Assembly (NCBI GenBank): GCA_020746995.1
Contig: JAGPXD010000005.1
Location: forward strand, 186,001-250,000
Origin: Plectosphaerella cucumerina
Taxonomy: Eukaryota > Ascomycota > Sordariomycetes > Glomerellales > Plectosphaerellaceae
Direction: 5' to 3'
DNA: 64,000 bases
In this document: positions 32,873 to 44,340 of the stretch, piece by piece
Layout: each line of letters opens with the position of its first letter
How positions within the stretch are numbered: position 1 is the stretch's first letter
Program-made: the position numbers and the translations under genes
Notes under the pieces: model-generated
Told to the model about the DNA's origin: nothing
Database searches by the model: none
Seen by the model: the letters and a program-made list of their open reading frames with translations, nothing else

Positions 32873-35800
32873 ATGGGCAGCCGCCCGCTCGAGTTGGAAC
32901 GGATCTCCTCTCGGACTCGAATTGAGCTTGAGGCGCTCAAATACTTCCCGGAACTTCCGGCCTGGCATGGCGACGCCGATCATTCAGCAGGCAATGCGGC
33001 TTCGACATCGACATCGACATCGACATGGACGGAGCAGCGTCCCTCGGCCGATACCACCTTGACCGGCCTTGTCCAGCTGGCCGCCTGTCAAACGGCTACC
33101 GAGAGGGCGTTCCTCTTTGTCTTTGGCGCATCGTGCGACTTTGCCGTGGCGGAAGCCACCTCAACGTCGCTTCTTATTCCCGACTGCGCGAATGCCTCCG
33201 GTAGCAACGGCAACGGCAACGATGGCCAAGATGTCTGGTTGTGCGGCGTCGCTTATCCTCGACACCCCGGCCAGGATAGCAGCAGTAGCATCTTTGATCT
33301 TCCCGAAGTCGACGAGGCTATTTACGAGTCACCGACCGACGAATGTGCGACAAACACCCAGGTCTCTCCGAATGAGTTCGTTCACATCCCCGACCTCGCA
33401 AACGACAAGCGATATGCATCATCCCCGTTTGCGACGGCATCATCCGGCTCACAGTCCTCGCCTGTCCGATCCTACACCTCGGTGCCTCTGAGAAGCCGTC
33501 GGGGCCTTCGCATCGGTGTCCTCTGCGTAGTCAACACCACAGTGAACGACAAGGGCCCCGTCAACACCGTCGCTCTCGGCCACATCTCCCGCGCCATCAT
33601 GACCTACCTCGAAGTGAGGCGCACCGCTTCCGCCTACCGTCGCCATCTACGCATGAACCGCGGCATCGGTTCTTTCCTCGAGGGCCACGGCTCTCTCGGC
33701 GGCTGGCAAGACGGCCCCAACGCCTGCGCCTTCGTTGACGTTCGCGACCAAGAGGGCAAGCTGAACAAACCCCAGCAGGAGGCCCAAAGGGACGATCGCA
33801 TGCGGTCCACCGCTTCATCCGTCATCAAAACTCCGCCCCCTCTCACCCGGAACCGGCACCGAACTGGAACCTCCATCTCGTCTCGCCAGATGTCCAACCC
33901 ATCGTCTATATACACTCCGTCGCCGGCACCTTTCTACGAGGGCAGCGATGTTGAAGACAAGGGAGAAGGGGCCGATTATTTCGGCCTCGATGCCGTTCGT
34001 CAGACCGTCCCCCTCAAAGCCCCAATGCTCGAGGCACTGGCTGGGGCCGAGGCCGAGGCTTCCGATGGCGACCAGAACCACATATTCTCCAGAGCCGCCA
34101 ACCTCGTCCGAGAGGCCACCGAGATTGAAGCCTGCGTCTTCCTCGACGCCCAGACGACAAGGTTCGCGACCCTGAGCTCCTACACCGCTGGAACTGGCAA
34201 GCAGCTGTCTTCCAAGGCGGGATCACTCTCCAGTTCCAACAGCAGCAACGGCAGCGGAAGCGGAAGCGGAAATAGCAGCAGCAGCGGGAGCGGGAGCGAG
34301 GGTCAGAGGGTGTCCTCGGCCCACTGCAAGGTCCTCGGATTCTCGTCGTCTCATGCATCCAGTGTCGACGGGCTCGCCTATCAGCACACCAAAACATCTC
34401 TTGATGAGAAGCTCCTCGCAAAGCTCTCCAGACGCTACCCTGCCGGCAGGATCTTCAACTTCGACGCCGCCGGCGAGCTTCAATCCAGCGGGTCATCCGA
34501 CGAAGACCACCACCGCTTCATCTTCCCCCCGACACGCTCTACCGAACCAACATCACCAGGGCCGACTAAACAACGCAGAGCCAAGCCATGTTCACGAAGC
34601 CGCGAAGGAGCCACCATCCTCCAGGCATTCCCAGGTGCCCGGAGTGTTGCCTTTGCTCCCCTGCGCGATGTCAGGACAGACCGTTGGTTCGCTGGCGCCT
34701 TTGCCTACACGTTTAATCCCAGGCGCATCTTCACCTCGGGCGAGGAGCTCACGTACCTGCGAGCTTTTGGCATGCTGGCCATGTCAGAAACGCACCGTTC
34801 CGAGACCCTCACCACCCAAAAGGCAAAGGACGAGCTTCTTGGCTCTCTGTCCCATGAGCTCCGGTCGCCCCTCCACGGCGTCGTCCTAGGCATCGAGCTG
34901 CTGCAGGATACCGTTCTTGACGTCTTCCAGGGCGGGTTGCTGCACAGCATCGACACTTGTGGGCGCACGCTCATTGACACCATCGACCATCTGCTTGACT
35001 ATTCCAAGATCAATAATTACTCCAAATCATCGGCGACGGCCCTCGTGGCTGGAACAGGCAAGAACTCGGCCAGGATGCCGAGTAGTCAAGAGACTCGGGT
35101 CGCACGCCTGCGCCGCGACATTCGGTCGACGTTTGTCCGCGTCAGCCTTGATGCTCTGGCTGAGGAAGTCGTGGAGAGCGTCTACACTGGTCACACCTAC
35201 CAGTTCTCGACACCTAATCAGCGTGGTCACGGCTCTACAGGCCTTAAGAACAACCCCATGAGTCCTGGCCAAGCCACCAACGACCCTCACAATGCGGAGA
35301 GGGCCGGTGGCGATGGCGGACGCCTGTCTGTCTCTCTCCAAATCCAGCCCGGTTGTAACTGGGTCTTTGAGACGCAGCCGGGCGCGATTCGTCGACTGCT
35401 GATGAACATCTTCTCCAACGCCCTCAAATACACCACCAGCGGCTCGGTTCGCGTCAGCCTAACGCAGCGCGAGAGCGGCCGAGGCTCACGGCGGGGCGTC
35501 CACCTCGTCACCATGTCCGTCGTCGACACTGGCATCGGTATTGGCGAAGACTTCCTGCTCAACGACCTCTATCGGCCCTTTGCGCAGGAGACCACTCTCT
35601 CTGTCGGCACAGGCCTAGGCCTGAGCATCGTCAAGCAGATCTCTTCAACGCTAGGCGGCGAGGTCAGGATCAACAGCGCCCGCGGCGTCGGTACCACCGC
35701 CGCAGTCACAATTCCCATGGTGGCTTCACCGACATCTACAGATACCTCTGGCGAGGACACGCCCAACGCCGCCACGTTCGATGCATCCTTCGCAGCCTGC

Positions 35801-36836
35801 GTCAAGAACCTCCGCGGGCTGCGCGTGCACGTTACGGGCTACGCAAGCATATTGCCGGCGACATTCTCGCAATGGCAGGACAAGGATATTGTCGAGGCAA
35901 CGTGCCGCGACTGGCTCGGCATGGAGGTCATCTCTGCAGCAGACATTGATGCAGGCACCGTTCCCGACATTATCCTCTCCACCGAGTCTGCTATGCCGCG
36001 CCTCCAGACGGCCGCTGCTTCGGCGCCGCCATGCGTCGTCATCTGCTCCAACGCCTTTGACGCATTCAACCTGGCCACCTCGCAGGCATCGACCTCGAGC
36101 CGTGGCACCTACGAGTTCCTCTCCCATCCGTATGTATCGCCCGCGATCCTTTTTGTTCGTCAGTGCTAACCAAGCTTGCAGACTTGGCCCCCGGAAACTG
36201 GCCAAGACGCTGCTTCTCGCGCACCAGAGATGGCACGACCAGGAAGTACTCCCCGCTCAAGCGCCGCCAGAGATCAGTACAAACTCGTCAGCCCTTCGAC
36301 CCTCGCAAGACTCCACACCGTCAGATTTGGACTTTACAACAAGTCCGTGGGATCAGCCACCGACGGACGCAGCCATCGCCGCCGGTCTCCAAGCCCTCGT
36401 GGACGGGACCGGCGATAGCCCCTCTTTAGACACCGTCCTGTCGCCTCTCCTGGTGACCAAGAAGTTCCTTCTCGTCGATGACAACTTCATAAACCTGAAG
36501 ATCTTATCGACCTACATGTCGAAGCTAGGCCGGCCTTTCGTCACGGCTGTTAACGGGCTTGAGGCTGTCGAGGCATTCTGCGCGGCCCCTGAGTCCTTCA
36601 GCTGCGTCCTCATGGACATCTCCATGCCGGTCATGGACGGCTTCGAAGCAACGCGCCGGATACGTGACTATGAGCGCGAGAAGGGTCTGCCTCTGACGCT
36701 CATTCTCGCTCTGTCGGGACTGGCGTCGGCGTCAGCGCAGCAGGAGGCCTACGCCAGCGGTGTCAACAAGTTCTTAGCCAAGCCTGTCAAGTTGCAGGAG
36801 CTCAAGGCGCTGCTAATGTCGGAAAAGTTGCTCTAG
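32873..36836 (+). CDS. Hybrid histidine kinase with GAF-like sensor region
   Basis: Soluble two-component sensor kinase, 1303 aa; exons 32873-36129 and 36182-36836 join at GTATGT-CAG in phase. Two GAF-like segments (about residues 60-260 and 395-640) flank a Ser/Gly/Asn-rich linker. The dimerisation helix holds SLSHELRSPLHG with phospho-acceptor His661. The ATPase domain shows NIFSNALKYT, DTGIGIG and GTGLGLS. A degenerate receiver-like stretch (about 975-1090) precedes the true receiver, whose phospho-acceptor Asp1231 lies in CVLMDISMPVMDG, with the conserved Lys in FLAKPVK. No membrane helix was seen, so it should be cytosolic. It resembles the GAF-HK-REC groups of filamentous fungi; I do not assign a group. 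The signal is unknown. Confidence 0.92.
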
Positions 36837-37420
36837 ATGGGCAAAGGGGGGTGAGATGTCATTTACGGGTATAGATAGAGGGGTGTCTTGGGACAGGAGT
36901 TGTCATGGGGCTGCATTTGATGGTAAAACGGGAGACGATGGAACAAAGATACCCACGCCAGGTCCTGGAGGCCTGTGATTATTCGAACATGTACGAGAAC
37001 ATGGCGTTCACAAGTTCTGCTCAATACACGATGATCAGCTGGACGCACTGAGGACAATGGAGATGCAATGATACTGCCAGGTGACCTTACTGCGCCTGTT
37101 CGGCTTCAATCCACACCTCAAACATCACCATCACTCCACACACAAAGGGCATGCGCAATCGATTTTATCATTCGACCCAAATAGCCTGGGCGCCCAGCCC
37201 GAACCGCCAAAAGTACCTGAGCAAAACAGAACAAGCCTGGTAAACGCCGGTGTGACATGTCATGCACCTCGAGAATCTATCGACACAGCCCTCGTGTCCC
37301 CCTCATCTTCTCCCCCTTTCTGGACGGTGTGCTGGTATCTTGGCTTTTTCTGCCTCTCCCCGTCCGTTTCGATCGTTCATCCACTACCAAATTCCCCCCC
37401 TCGCCTTTCGTCGTGTTGCT
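36837..37420. other. Convergent 3' region
   Basis: The stretch lies between the stops of the histidine kinase and the La gene. It is likely shared 3' untranslated sequence; nothing else was recognised. Confidence 0.45.
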
Positions 37421-38788
37421 TTACTCGGTCTTGGCATCGACCTTCTTGGCCTGGGGCTCGCCGGCGTTGCCGCTCTCCTCGCGGGGGCGCTTGCCGTTGG
37501 CGTTGGCCGCGTCGACGGGCTTGCCGTTCGAGTCGGTGGTCTTGATGGTAGGCTGGATTCTGTTGAGTTGGTCAGCACGGCTCGTCACAGGTGTCAAGGG
37601 AATAGAGAGGAAAACATACCCGCTGCGGTTGTCGGCGGGCTTGTCGTCACGGGTGCGGCGGTCGTCGCGGTCCCTGTTGCCGCCACGGCCGCTACCGCGG
37701 CCACGTCCACCACGTCCGCCCCGGCCGCGTCCACGGCCATTGTCACGGAAGCCGCCCTTCTGGTCGTGGTCGCGGCGAGACTTCCAGTCGTTCTTATCAC
37801 CGCGGAAGTTGCCACGGCCACCACGGGCGTTCTTGTCAGACTTGCCAGCCTTTCCGCCACGGCCTTCGAAGAACTTCTTGTCGCGGCTGTTGCTGGGCTT
37901 AATTTCACCCTCACGGATGGCGCGGCTCTTGTCGTCGACGTAGTCCTTCTTGGACATGATCTTGAGGTCGTGGCCCTCCCACTTGGGGGCGGGCTCGAGG
38001 GCGAGGAAGGCCTTGGCGTCCTCCTCGGAAGCGAACTCGACAAAGACGGAGCCCTTGAAGAGGTTCTCCTCGGTGCGGCGCAGGCGGACTGCGTTAACGC
38101 CACCGAACTGCTTGAAGAACTTTTCCAGGTTGAACTGGGTCATGGCGTCCTCGTCGCCGAAACCCTTGACGTAGACGCTGGCGCGCATGACCTCGGCCTT
38201 GTCGCCGCGCAGCTTGTAGGGAACCTTGCGCTTGACGACCTCGCTGCCCTCCTCGCCAGAGACCTCGACGACGTCGCTGTCCTTGAGGGACTCGACGAGG
38301 GCCTTGTAGTTGGGGAAGCGGCGCATGCGGCCAAAGTTGTGGATGTGCTTGAGCTCGACGGGCTTGTTCTCGGGGCCGCCGGTCAGGTTCCAGAGGTGCT
38401 CGTCGGTGGGGAGGTTTGCGTTGTTGAAGTAGAACTCGACCTGGGCGCGCATCTCCAGGGGGTCCTCAGACTCGGGGAGCTGCCTGGGATCGAACTTCTT
38501 GTTGTTGCGGTAGTCTTTGTTGTCGATGCGGGCGGTCGTCTTGAGGACGCCAGGCTTCGCGGCGTCCTTGTCGGCAGCCTCTTCCTGCTTGGCCTCGGTG
38601 GTCGTCTCCTCAGGCTTCACCTCGGCGGGGGCAGCGGTGGTCTCTTCCGTCTTGACCTCGGCGGGGGCGGTGGTCTCCTCGGCCTTCACTTCGGCGGGAG
38701 CAGCAGCGGTTGTCTCGACAGTCTCGGTCTTGACCTCGGGGGCCTGAGCCTCCTCCGCCTTGACGACCGGCTCCTCGGTGGAGGACAT
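37421..38788 (-). CDS. La ribonucleoprotein (Lhp1-like)
   Basis: Nuclear RNA chaperone that binds the 3' UUU-OH ends of new Pol III transcripts; 435 aa. Exons 38788-37620 and 37559-37421 join at GTATGT-CAG in phase. After a Glu/Lys/Pro/Thr-rich N-terminus with imperfect PAEVK-type repeats (residues about 15-70) comes the La motif (about 105-195; AQVEFYFNNANLPTDEHLW). An RRM follows (about 203-280; ASVYVKGF and KGSVFVEFAS). The tail has an RGG-rich block (about 308-375) and a basic KRPREE segment that could act as a nuclear signal. The long antisense frame over this gene is a composition artefact. Confidence 0.93.
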   Translation of the reverse strand: MSSTEEPVVKAEEAQAPEVKTETVETTAAAPAEVKAEETTAPAEVKTEETTAAPAEVKPEETTTEAKQEEAADKDAAKPGVLKTTARIDNKDYRNNKKFDPRQLPESEDPLEMRAQVEFYFNNANLPTDEHLWNLTGGPENKPVELKHIHNFGRMRRFPNYKALVESLKDSDVVEVSGEEGSEVVKRKVPYKLRGDKAEVMRASVYVKGFGDEDAMTQFNLEKFFKQFGGVNAVRLRRTEENLFKGSVFVEFASEEDAKAFLALEPAPKWEGHDLKIMSKKDYVDDKSRAIREGEIKPSNSRDKKFFEGRGGKAGKSDKNARGGRGNFRGDKNDWKSRRDHDQKGGFRDNGRGRGRGGRGGRGRGSGRGGNRDRDDRRTRDDKPADNRSGYVFLSIPLTPVTSRADQLNRIQPTIKTTDSNGKPVDAANANGKRPREESGNAGEPQAKKVDAKTE

Positions 38789-39686
38789 GTTTTTGTGTGC
38801 GAGAGATGTGGTAGAAGGTGAGAAACGGATGGAGGTGTGTCCGAACAGTTCTGTTCGGAGAATTCGAGGTACAAATTGGTCGTCGGGAGTGTCTGTGGTG
38901 CGGTGTGAGTAACTCGGCGAAGGGACGAAGAGTCAGACAGAGAGAGAGAGGTATTGTGTTGGGATAGGTTTTTGGAGAACGGGCGTTCGGGCGGTGGCGG
39001 GGTTGCAGGGGGATGGATTTGCGGCGCGAACGAACACCACGGGCGACGTACTTAGGTTGGTCGACAATAGATCAGGATGCACTCAATTGGCCAATTGTCG
39101 GTAGAGAACAATAGGCGGGTGCCTGGCAATTGTTCTATTCAGAGCTGAAGAATTGATTCGGGTGGTTGGAGACGGGCAGTGGAGGAAGGTGCGGGCGAAA
39201 AAGTGGTCGCGCAAATGGAGTTTTTTTTTCTGCGTCCGTCGCGCTCTGGGAGCTGCGAAAATGGCGGCGGCGGGGGGCGCACTGGAGCCTGGAGTCTCGA
39301 TGCACGCACCTGCACCACGCTGCTGCAGGACACTGGAGCTGCCCGCCTCACGCGCTGGAGCTTCCGCACGGCTTTGTTCCAGGCTGCTGCTGGCCCCACT
39401 AGAGGCCGATTCCCATAATTGCGGGGTGCTCCAGTCAGGCCAAGGGACTCGACACTGAGACTTAGGTAATCAAGTTTCGCGTCATGTGGTATCCCACGTG
39501 ACCCAATGCATCGCGCTACCGGGGTCAATTGGGACAACCCAAAAATTTGGCCCGTCGTGTCGCATGCTCCTGAACGGCCGAGCAGAGCAGGAGCAGAGTC
39601 GAGCAACCACCACACCACTCCCTCCCCTCCTCTTCTACCGTCAGGCCCAGCAGCACCTTTCGCTACCAGGCCACCATCTCTCCAAG
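38789..39686. other. Divergent promoter region, La and uS4m genes
   Basis: This 898-bp stretch lies between two start codons and carries both promoters. No TATA box stands out; no other gene was recognised. Confidence 0.5.
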
Positions 39687-41411
39687 ATGAGAGCTCGTAG
39701 GCCAAACTTCTACTCGCTCAAGCGGCCCGTGAGTCGTCCTCCAAATCGCACCACCTCTGCCCGCCCCCAGGCGCCCTCGCTGACCCTTTCCGTTTCCGCC
39801 CTATAGAAAATCCGCCAGTCGTGGAACAAGTACAACTTTTACAACCTCACGCGCATCCAACTCCGCAGCGGCCGCTTCAGTAGGACCTTCTACCAGCAGA
39901 AATGGACGGCCAAGTCCAACACCCGTGCCTACCACGGCCCTCACATCCGAGAGCGTGACTGGGCGCGCATGTTCGACCGCCGCCTTCAGGGCACCGTCGA
40001 GCTCGATCCGCGATACCTCGCTCAGTACGACGGTACCGAACAGTCCGCCGGCCGCGGCTCCGGCAAGATCGGTGTTTCTTCTGATGAAACGGCGCCGCCA
40101 CCCTCCGCTGCCAGGTTCGCGACCCATGAACGAGCCCGCCTGGATGATGCCATGTGGACGTCAGCAGAAGGAGGCAATGGAAGACGGATGGACAAGGGCA
40201 TGCTCCTCTCCGAACCGGTCAGACGCATAACACCTTACATGCAGATGACATTTGCCCCCATGGAGCGGAGGCTGGACGTCGCCATCTTCCGTGCCATGTT
40301 CGCCAGCAGCACTCTCCAGGCCCGCCAGTTCTGCGTCCACGGCGCCGTCACCGTCAACGGCAAGAGGGTAAGATGTCCCAACCCCCCCTCCCGGTATTCC
40401 TGACTACCGCGGCCAGACGCGCTGACCCTGTCCCCTCCATTTCAGATGAGATACCCGGCCTATCAGCTGAACCCTGGCGACATGTTCCAGGTCGAGGTTG
40501 ACCGCGTCCTCTTCGCCACCGGCAAGCCCAAAAACCCTAGGGAGACGGCCCGTGTCAACAAGATGCTCGCGGAGCAGGAGGAGCGCGCTGCCGCCCGCGA
40601 GGCCGCCAGTGCCGCCCTTCGCCTCGCCAAGCAGAACGAGATCGCCGCGAAGCTTGGCGAAGCTCCTGTCGTCGACGGCTCATCAGAGGCCGTCGCCGCC
40701 GAGACGGAAGCCGCAGCACCGTCAGAAGACGCAGCCGCCGCCTCCGAGTCCGCCCTGGGCGAAGACGGCGAGCCCATGACCGAGGAAGAACAGCAGGCCG
40801 CCCACAAGCGCGAGCTGAAGCGTCTCGTCTTGAACGCAAAGGAGATCCTCAAGGAAAAGGACAGCATGAACGCCCGACAGAAGCAGCGCCTCCGTCTCTT
40901 CCTCGCCGAGGCCAAGCGCAACATCGCCCTGGCCGGTGGTCGGTCCAAGGACGAGGACGGCAAGGCTGTCGATAACTCTGACTCGCGTCGGACCGTCATG
41001 AGCCACCTCGGCAACATCCTCAAGGGTATGAGCCTCGACGGCAGTGGAAAGCCTACGACCGAGGAACCCTCCGAAACACCAGACGCGGAAGCAGGCAAAT
41101 CGCCCTCAGCAAAGCTTGCCGAAGAGCGTGCCGCCCTCTCCCCGGCAGAGCAGGAAGCCCTGGCCGAGCTGCTCCGCCAGGACGCCGAAAACCCCGTCGA
41201 CGAGTCAAAGCCCTACCTCACACCCTGGGAGCCGCGCGACTACCTCGCGCCCTTTGCCTTCATCCCTCGGTACCTCGAGGTCAACCACCACATCTGCGCC
41301 GCTGTCTACCTGCGCCACCCTGTTGCCCGCCGCGGTCAGACCGAGATTCCCACCCCCTTCAGCTACGACCAGTACCAGCTGGCCCACAACTGGTATCTGA
41401 GGAGGCGGTAG
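39687..41411 (+). CDS. NAM9: Mitochondrial small-subunit ribosomal protein uS4m
   Basis: Mitoribosomal protein that binds small-subunit rRNA early in assembly; 522 aa. Exons 39687-39728, 39807-40367 and 40446-41411 are in phase. The N-terminus MRARRPNFYSLKRP-KIRQSWNKYNFYNL is typical of fungal Nam9/uS4m. The S4 RNA-binding region is seen in MERRLDVAIFRAMFASSTLQARQFCVHGAVTVNGKR, then YQLNPGDMFQVEVDRVLFATG. A long acidic, Ala/Glu-rich insertion follows (about residues 225-430), as is common in the fungal proteins. The C-terminus ends YDQYQLAHNWYLRRR. The first exon codes for only 14 residues. Confidence 0.93.
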
Positions 41412-42350
41412 ACGCTCATCCTATGAGGGGCGTTGCGACGTGAGTGTGGACGGGAGGCTGTTCCCGCTGTAAAAACAAATAAACGCATCGCGGCGATGGA
41501 AAGACGGGCACCTTCTGCTCTGTCAGACAAGCCGTTTGTCTCCATGTAAAGAGAATTTTGGAGAGCTACTTAGATGTAGTATAGTGTATCATACCATTTC
41601 TTGTTGCCTCATTCCCTGGCTCCTCTTGCCTCTCCCAGTGACTCCAGAGTCGTCGGAGGGCGACACACACGATACCACGATGGATTGAGACTCAACAACA
41701 CCATGGATTCACGCCGGAAATGTAGCTAGCGAAGGAAGGGGTACAGGTACAAGGAAATCAAAGTGCTAGGAAAACCGTGGCCAGGCGCGAACCGCAACAC
41801 CGGCAAGGCTGCCCGGCCACGCGTCGAGCCATTCCATCCTGTCTCTGTGATTGCATGCGCCTACGATGGTACAACGTCTGCGGAAAAAGGCAGACCAGCG
41901 AAACAGACCGTGTCTCTCCAACCCGTCTCCCTCCCTCCTCGACGCGCGCAATGATGCCGGTAAAGCGTGTTCCAAGAACTCCTGGGCCGTTCCGGACCGC
42001 GGCCTCGCAGAGGCCCCGGCCTGCAATGGTTTTGGTATATCGTCGTCGTCCTCTCCGTCCCTAGGCCGCATTGACCTCGTCTCCTCCAGCGTGACCCGAA
42101 CCGTTTGCATGAAGAAAAGGTTTGTTTCCGATGACAACGGCGCGCGTCTGCGATTAGATGAGGTTTATCGGCTTTGCATTAAAAGAAGTCGAGAAAAGAA
42201 GGCGGTTGGCTGTAAGAAAGGACAAGAATAAGAACAACAAAGGGGCGCGTTGAGCGTGTGGTGTATGGGCATCATGGGTACTCAAACAGTGGTCGTGGAG
42301 GAGGGAGGAGAGGCCTCGCGAGAGGGCGGCGAAGCGGAGTAGCCGACCGC
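41412..42350. other. Convergent intergenic region
   Basis: It lies between the stops of uS4m and the septin. Short frames on both strands lack any domain or splice logic. Nothing else was recognised. Confidence 0.45.
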
Positions 42351-44340
42351 TTATCGGAGCGAGAAGCCTCCCCTCTTCTTGGTCTCCTTGCCGTCTATCG
42401 GCCGCCCGCTCTCGACCCTCTGCTTCTTCTCCTCGAGCTCCATCCGCTGGCGCTCGAGCTGCTCCTTCATTTCCCTGTGGCGGGCGTAGAGCTCCTCTTC
42501 GCTCTGCTTGAGCTTGCTCTCCTTCTCGCTGACCTTCTGCTGGAAGACCATCTTCATCTCGGCCTCCATCTTGGCGAGCTTCTGCTCGTGCAGGGCGCGC
42601 TCCTCCTCCTGCTTGACGGCAGGGTTGACCTCCTTGAAGACGCTGGGATCCTGGGAGACGCCCATGGCGATGAGCTTGTCGGTACGGTAGTTCTCGTACA
42701 GGATGTTGTTGGTGTTCTCCTTGAGCTCCTCCATGTGGGTGCGGATGAGCATCTGGCGGAGCTTGACGAAGTCGCAGTGCTCCTCGTTGTCGACCTCGAT
42801 GATACCCCACGGGTAGGCACGGCCCCTGACCTTGCGGCCGTCGGGGGTGGTGACTTCCGAGTTGGCGCCAACGACGGCGAAGGGGACCTTGGACATGATC
42901 TCGTTGTTCTCGGCGATGGTCTCCTCATCGTCGAGCTCGTAGCGAGGGCCCTCGAAGATCTGGATGCCGTGGTACTTAATGTCGGCCAGAATCTGCGCAG
43001 GAGGTCAGCAACGGGCAGGGGAGGAAAGAGAAGCAGTGGACACGCACCCTAGACTTGAAGCTCGCAATCTCCTCGTCGGTGAGGGTATCGGACTTGGCGA
43101 TGACCGGGATCAGGTTGACCTTCGTGTGCAGGCGGCGCATGACCTCAATGTCGAGGGGCTTCAGGGAGTGGCCGGTGGGCTGGATGAAGAAAACGCAAGC
43201 GTGAATGCGGTTGTCGACAATGTTCATGCGGTTGACCTTGTTCTCGGCATCGAGGTAGGCGTCGAAGCGCTGCTCGATGTGGTCGACGATGGGGCGCCAC
43301 GACTCGTCGTTGTTAACGAAGTCGCCGAAGCCAGGGGTGTCGACAACGGTCAGGCGCAGACGGACACCTGCCTCCTCGATATCGGCGCTGATGGACTGGA
43401 CCGAGACGGTCTTGGGCTGGATGTCGAGGCTGGGACCCTTGCGCTCCTTGGGGGGGTACAGAGAGGTGTTGAAGAGCGTGTTGACGAGTGTGGACTTGCC
43501 GAGACCCGACTCACCTGGAGGGGCAATGAATCAGCACAAGGTCAGTGCAGCAAGGGGAGAATGTTGAACGTACCAACGACCATGACATTGAAGTTGAAGC
43601 CCTTGCGGACGGACTTGCGGTGCCACTGGTTGGGCAGGTTGGCGAAACCGACGTAGCCGGTCAGCTTGCGGCGGACAATGTTGCGAAGGTCGCTCTGAGA
43701 CTGGGCAGCCGAAGGAGTGGCGGGAGCTGCGACAGATTAGTTTCGGAACATGCTTGTGCTGCTGAGGGTGCAAACTTACCGGCGGCGACGGGAGAAACAG
43801 CCTGGGGAGGCGGCGAGCCGGCCGGAGAGGTAGCACCTGAAGCTGGAGGAGATTGTCAGCACATATGGCCACAGTGTTGCAAGTCACGAGTCAATAATGA
43901 TGCACAGCAGTAGTGCAAGGCAAGCGGAGCGTCTGACAGTTGATGGTCTGCATGTGTCCTGGGGGTCGGATTGTTCCATTGCCGCTGCTGGAGGCGATAT
44001 GCTCGATTGATGCAAGCTTCGGCTTCTTCCTGGAGGTCTGGCTGATGATGGCGTCAACCGTGTCGGTGTAGAATCCGTCGGTCGAAGCATGGTTGGGGGG
44101 CTTGATGATGGGGGCAGGGTCAACGTCGAGCATGCTTCGATAATGACGAACGGTCGCCGTTTGGAGGAGGCTCGGGGTAGAGGATTTCCTGTCTCTGGTG
44201 AAGGGCAGGCTGCTGGACCTGGATGAAGCTGACGGCGGAGACGACAGGGGACGGTTCGAGGACAGAGATCCGTCCTGGCTGGGATCCAGGTGGACGCTTT
44301 TGGCGCGGGTCTTGCCGAGCTTGAATGCCGAGGGAGCCAT
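42351..44340 (-). CDS. Septin, probably Cdc3/AspB type
   Basis: GTP-binding filament protein of septation sites and polarised growth; 575 aa. Exons 44340-43938, 43842-43780, 43726-43574, 43514-43048 and 42992-42351 are in phase; exon 2 is 63 nt. The GTPase core has P-loop GESGLGKST (split by an intron after the first Gly), DTPGFGD and AKSD, then the septin-unique element. The last 100 residues are a Glu/Lys-rich coiled coil. An N-terminal extension of about 180 residues (MAPSAFKLGKTRAK onward, Ser/Pro-rich) precedes the core; this is why I favour the Cdc3 group, with moderate confidence. The GT-AG junction of exons 1 and 2 was picked by phase among several weak donors. Confidence 0.92.

Noticed and set aside
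37262..38821. 519-codon plus-strand ORF opposite the La gene
   Set aside because: Antisense shadow of a Glu/Lys/Ala-rich coding region; its translation is a Val/Leu/Gly repeat with no domain, and the La frame has clear La, RRM and RGG parts.
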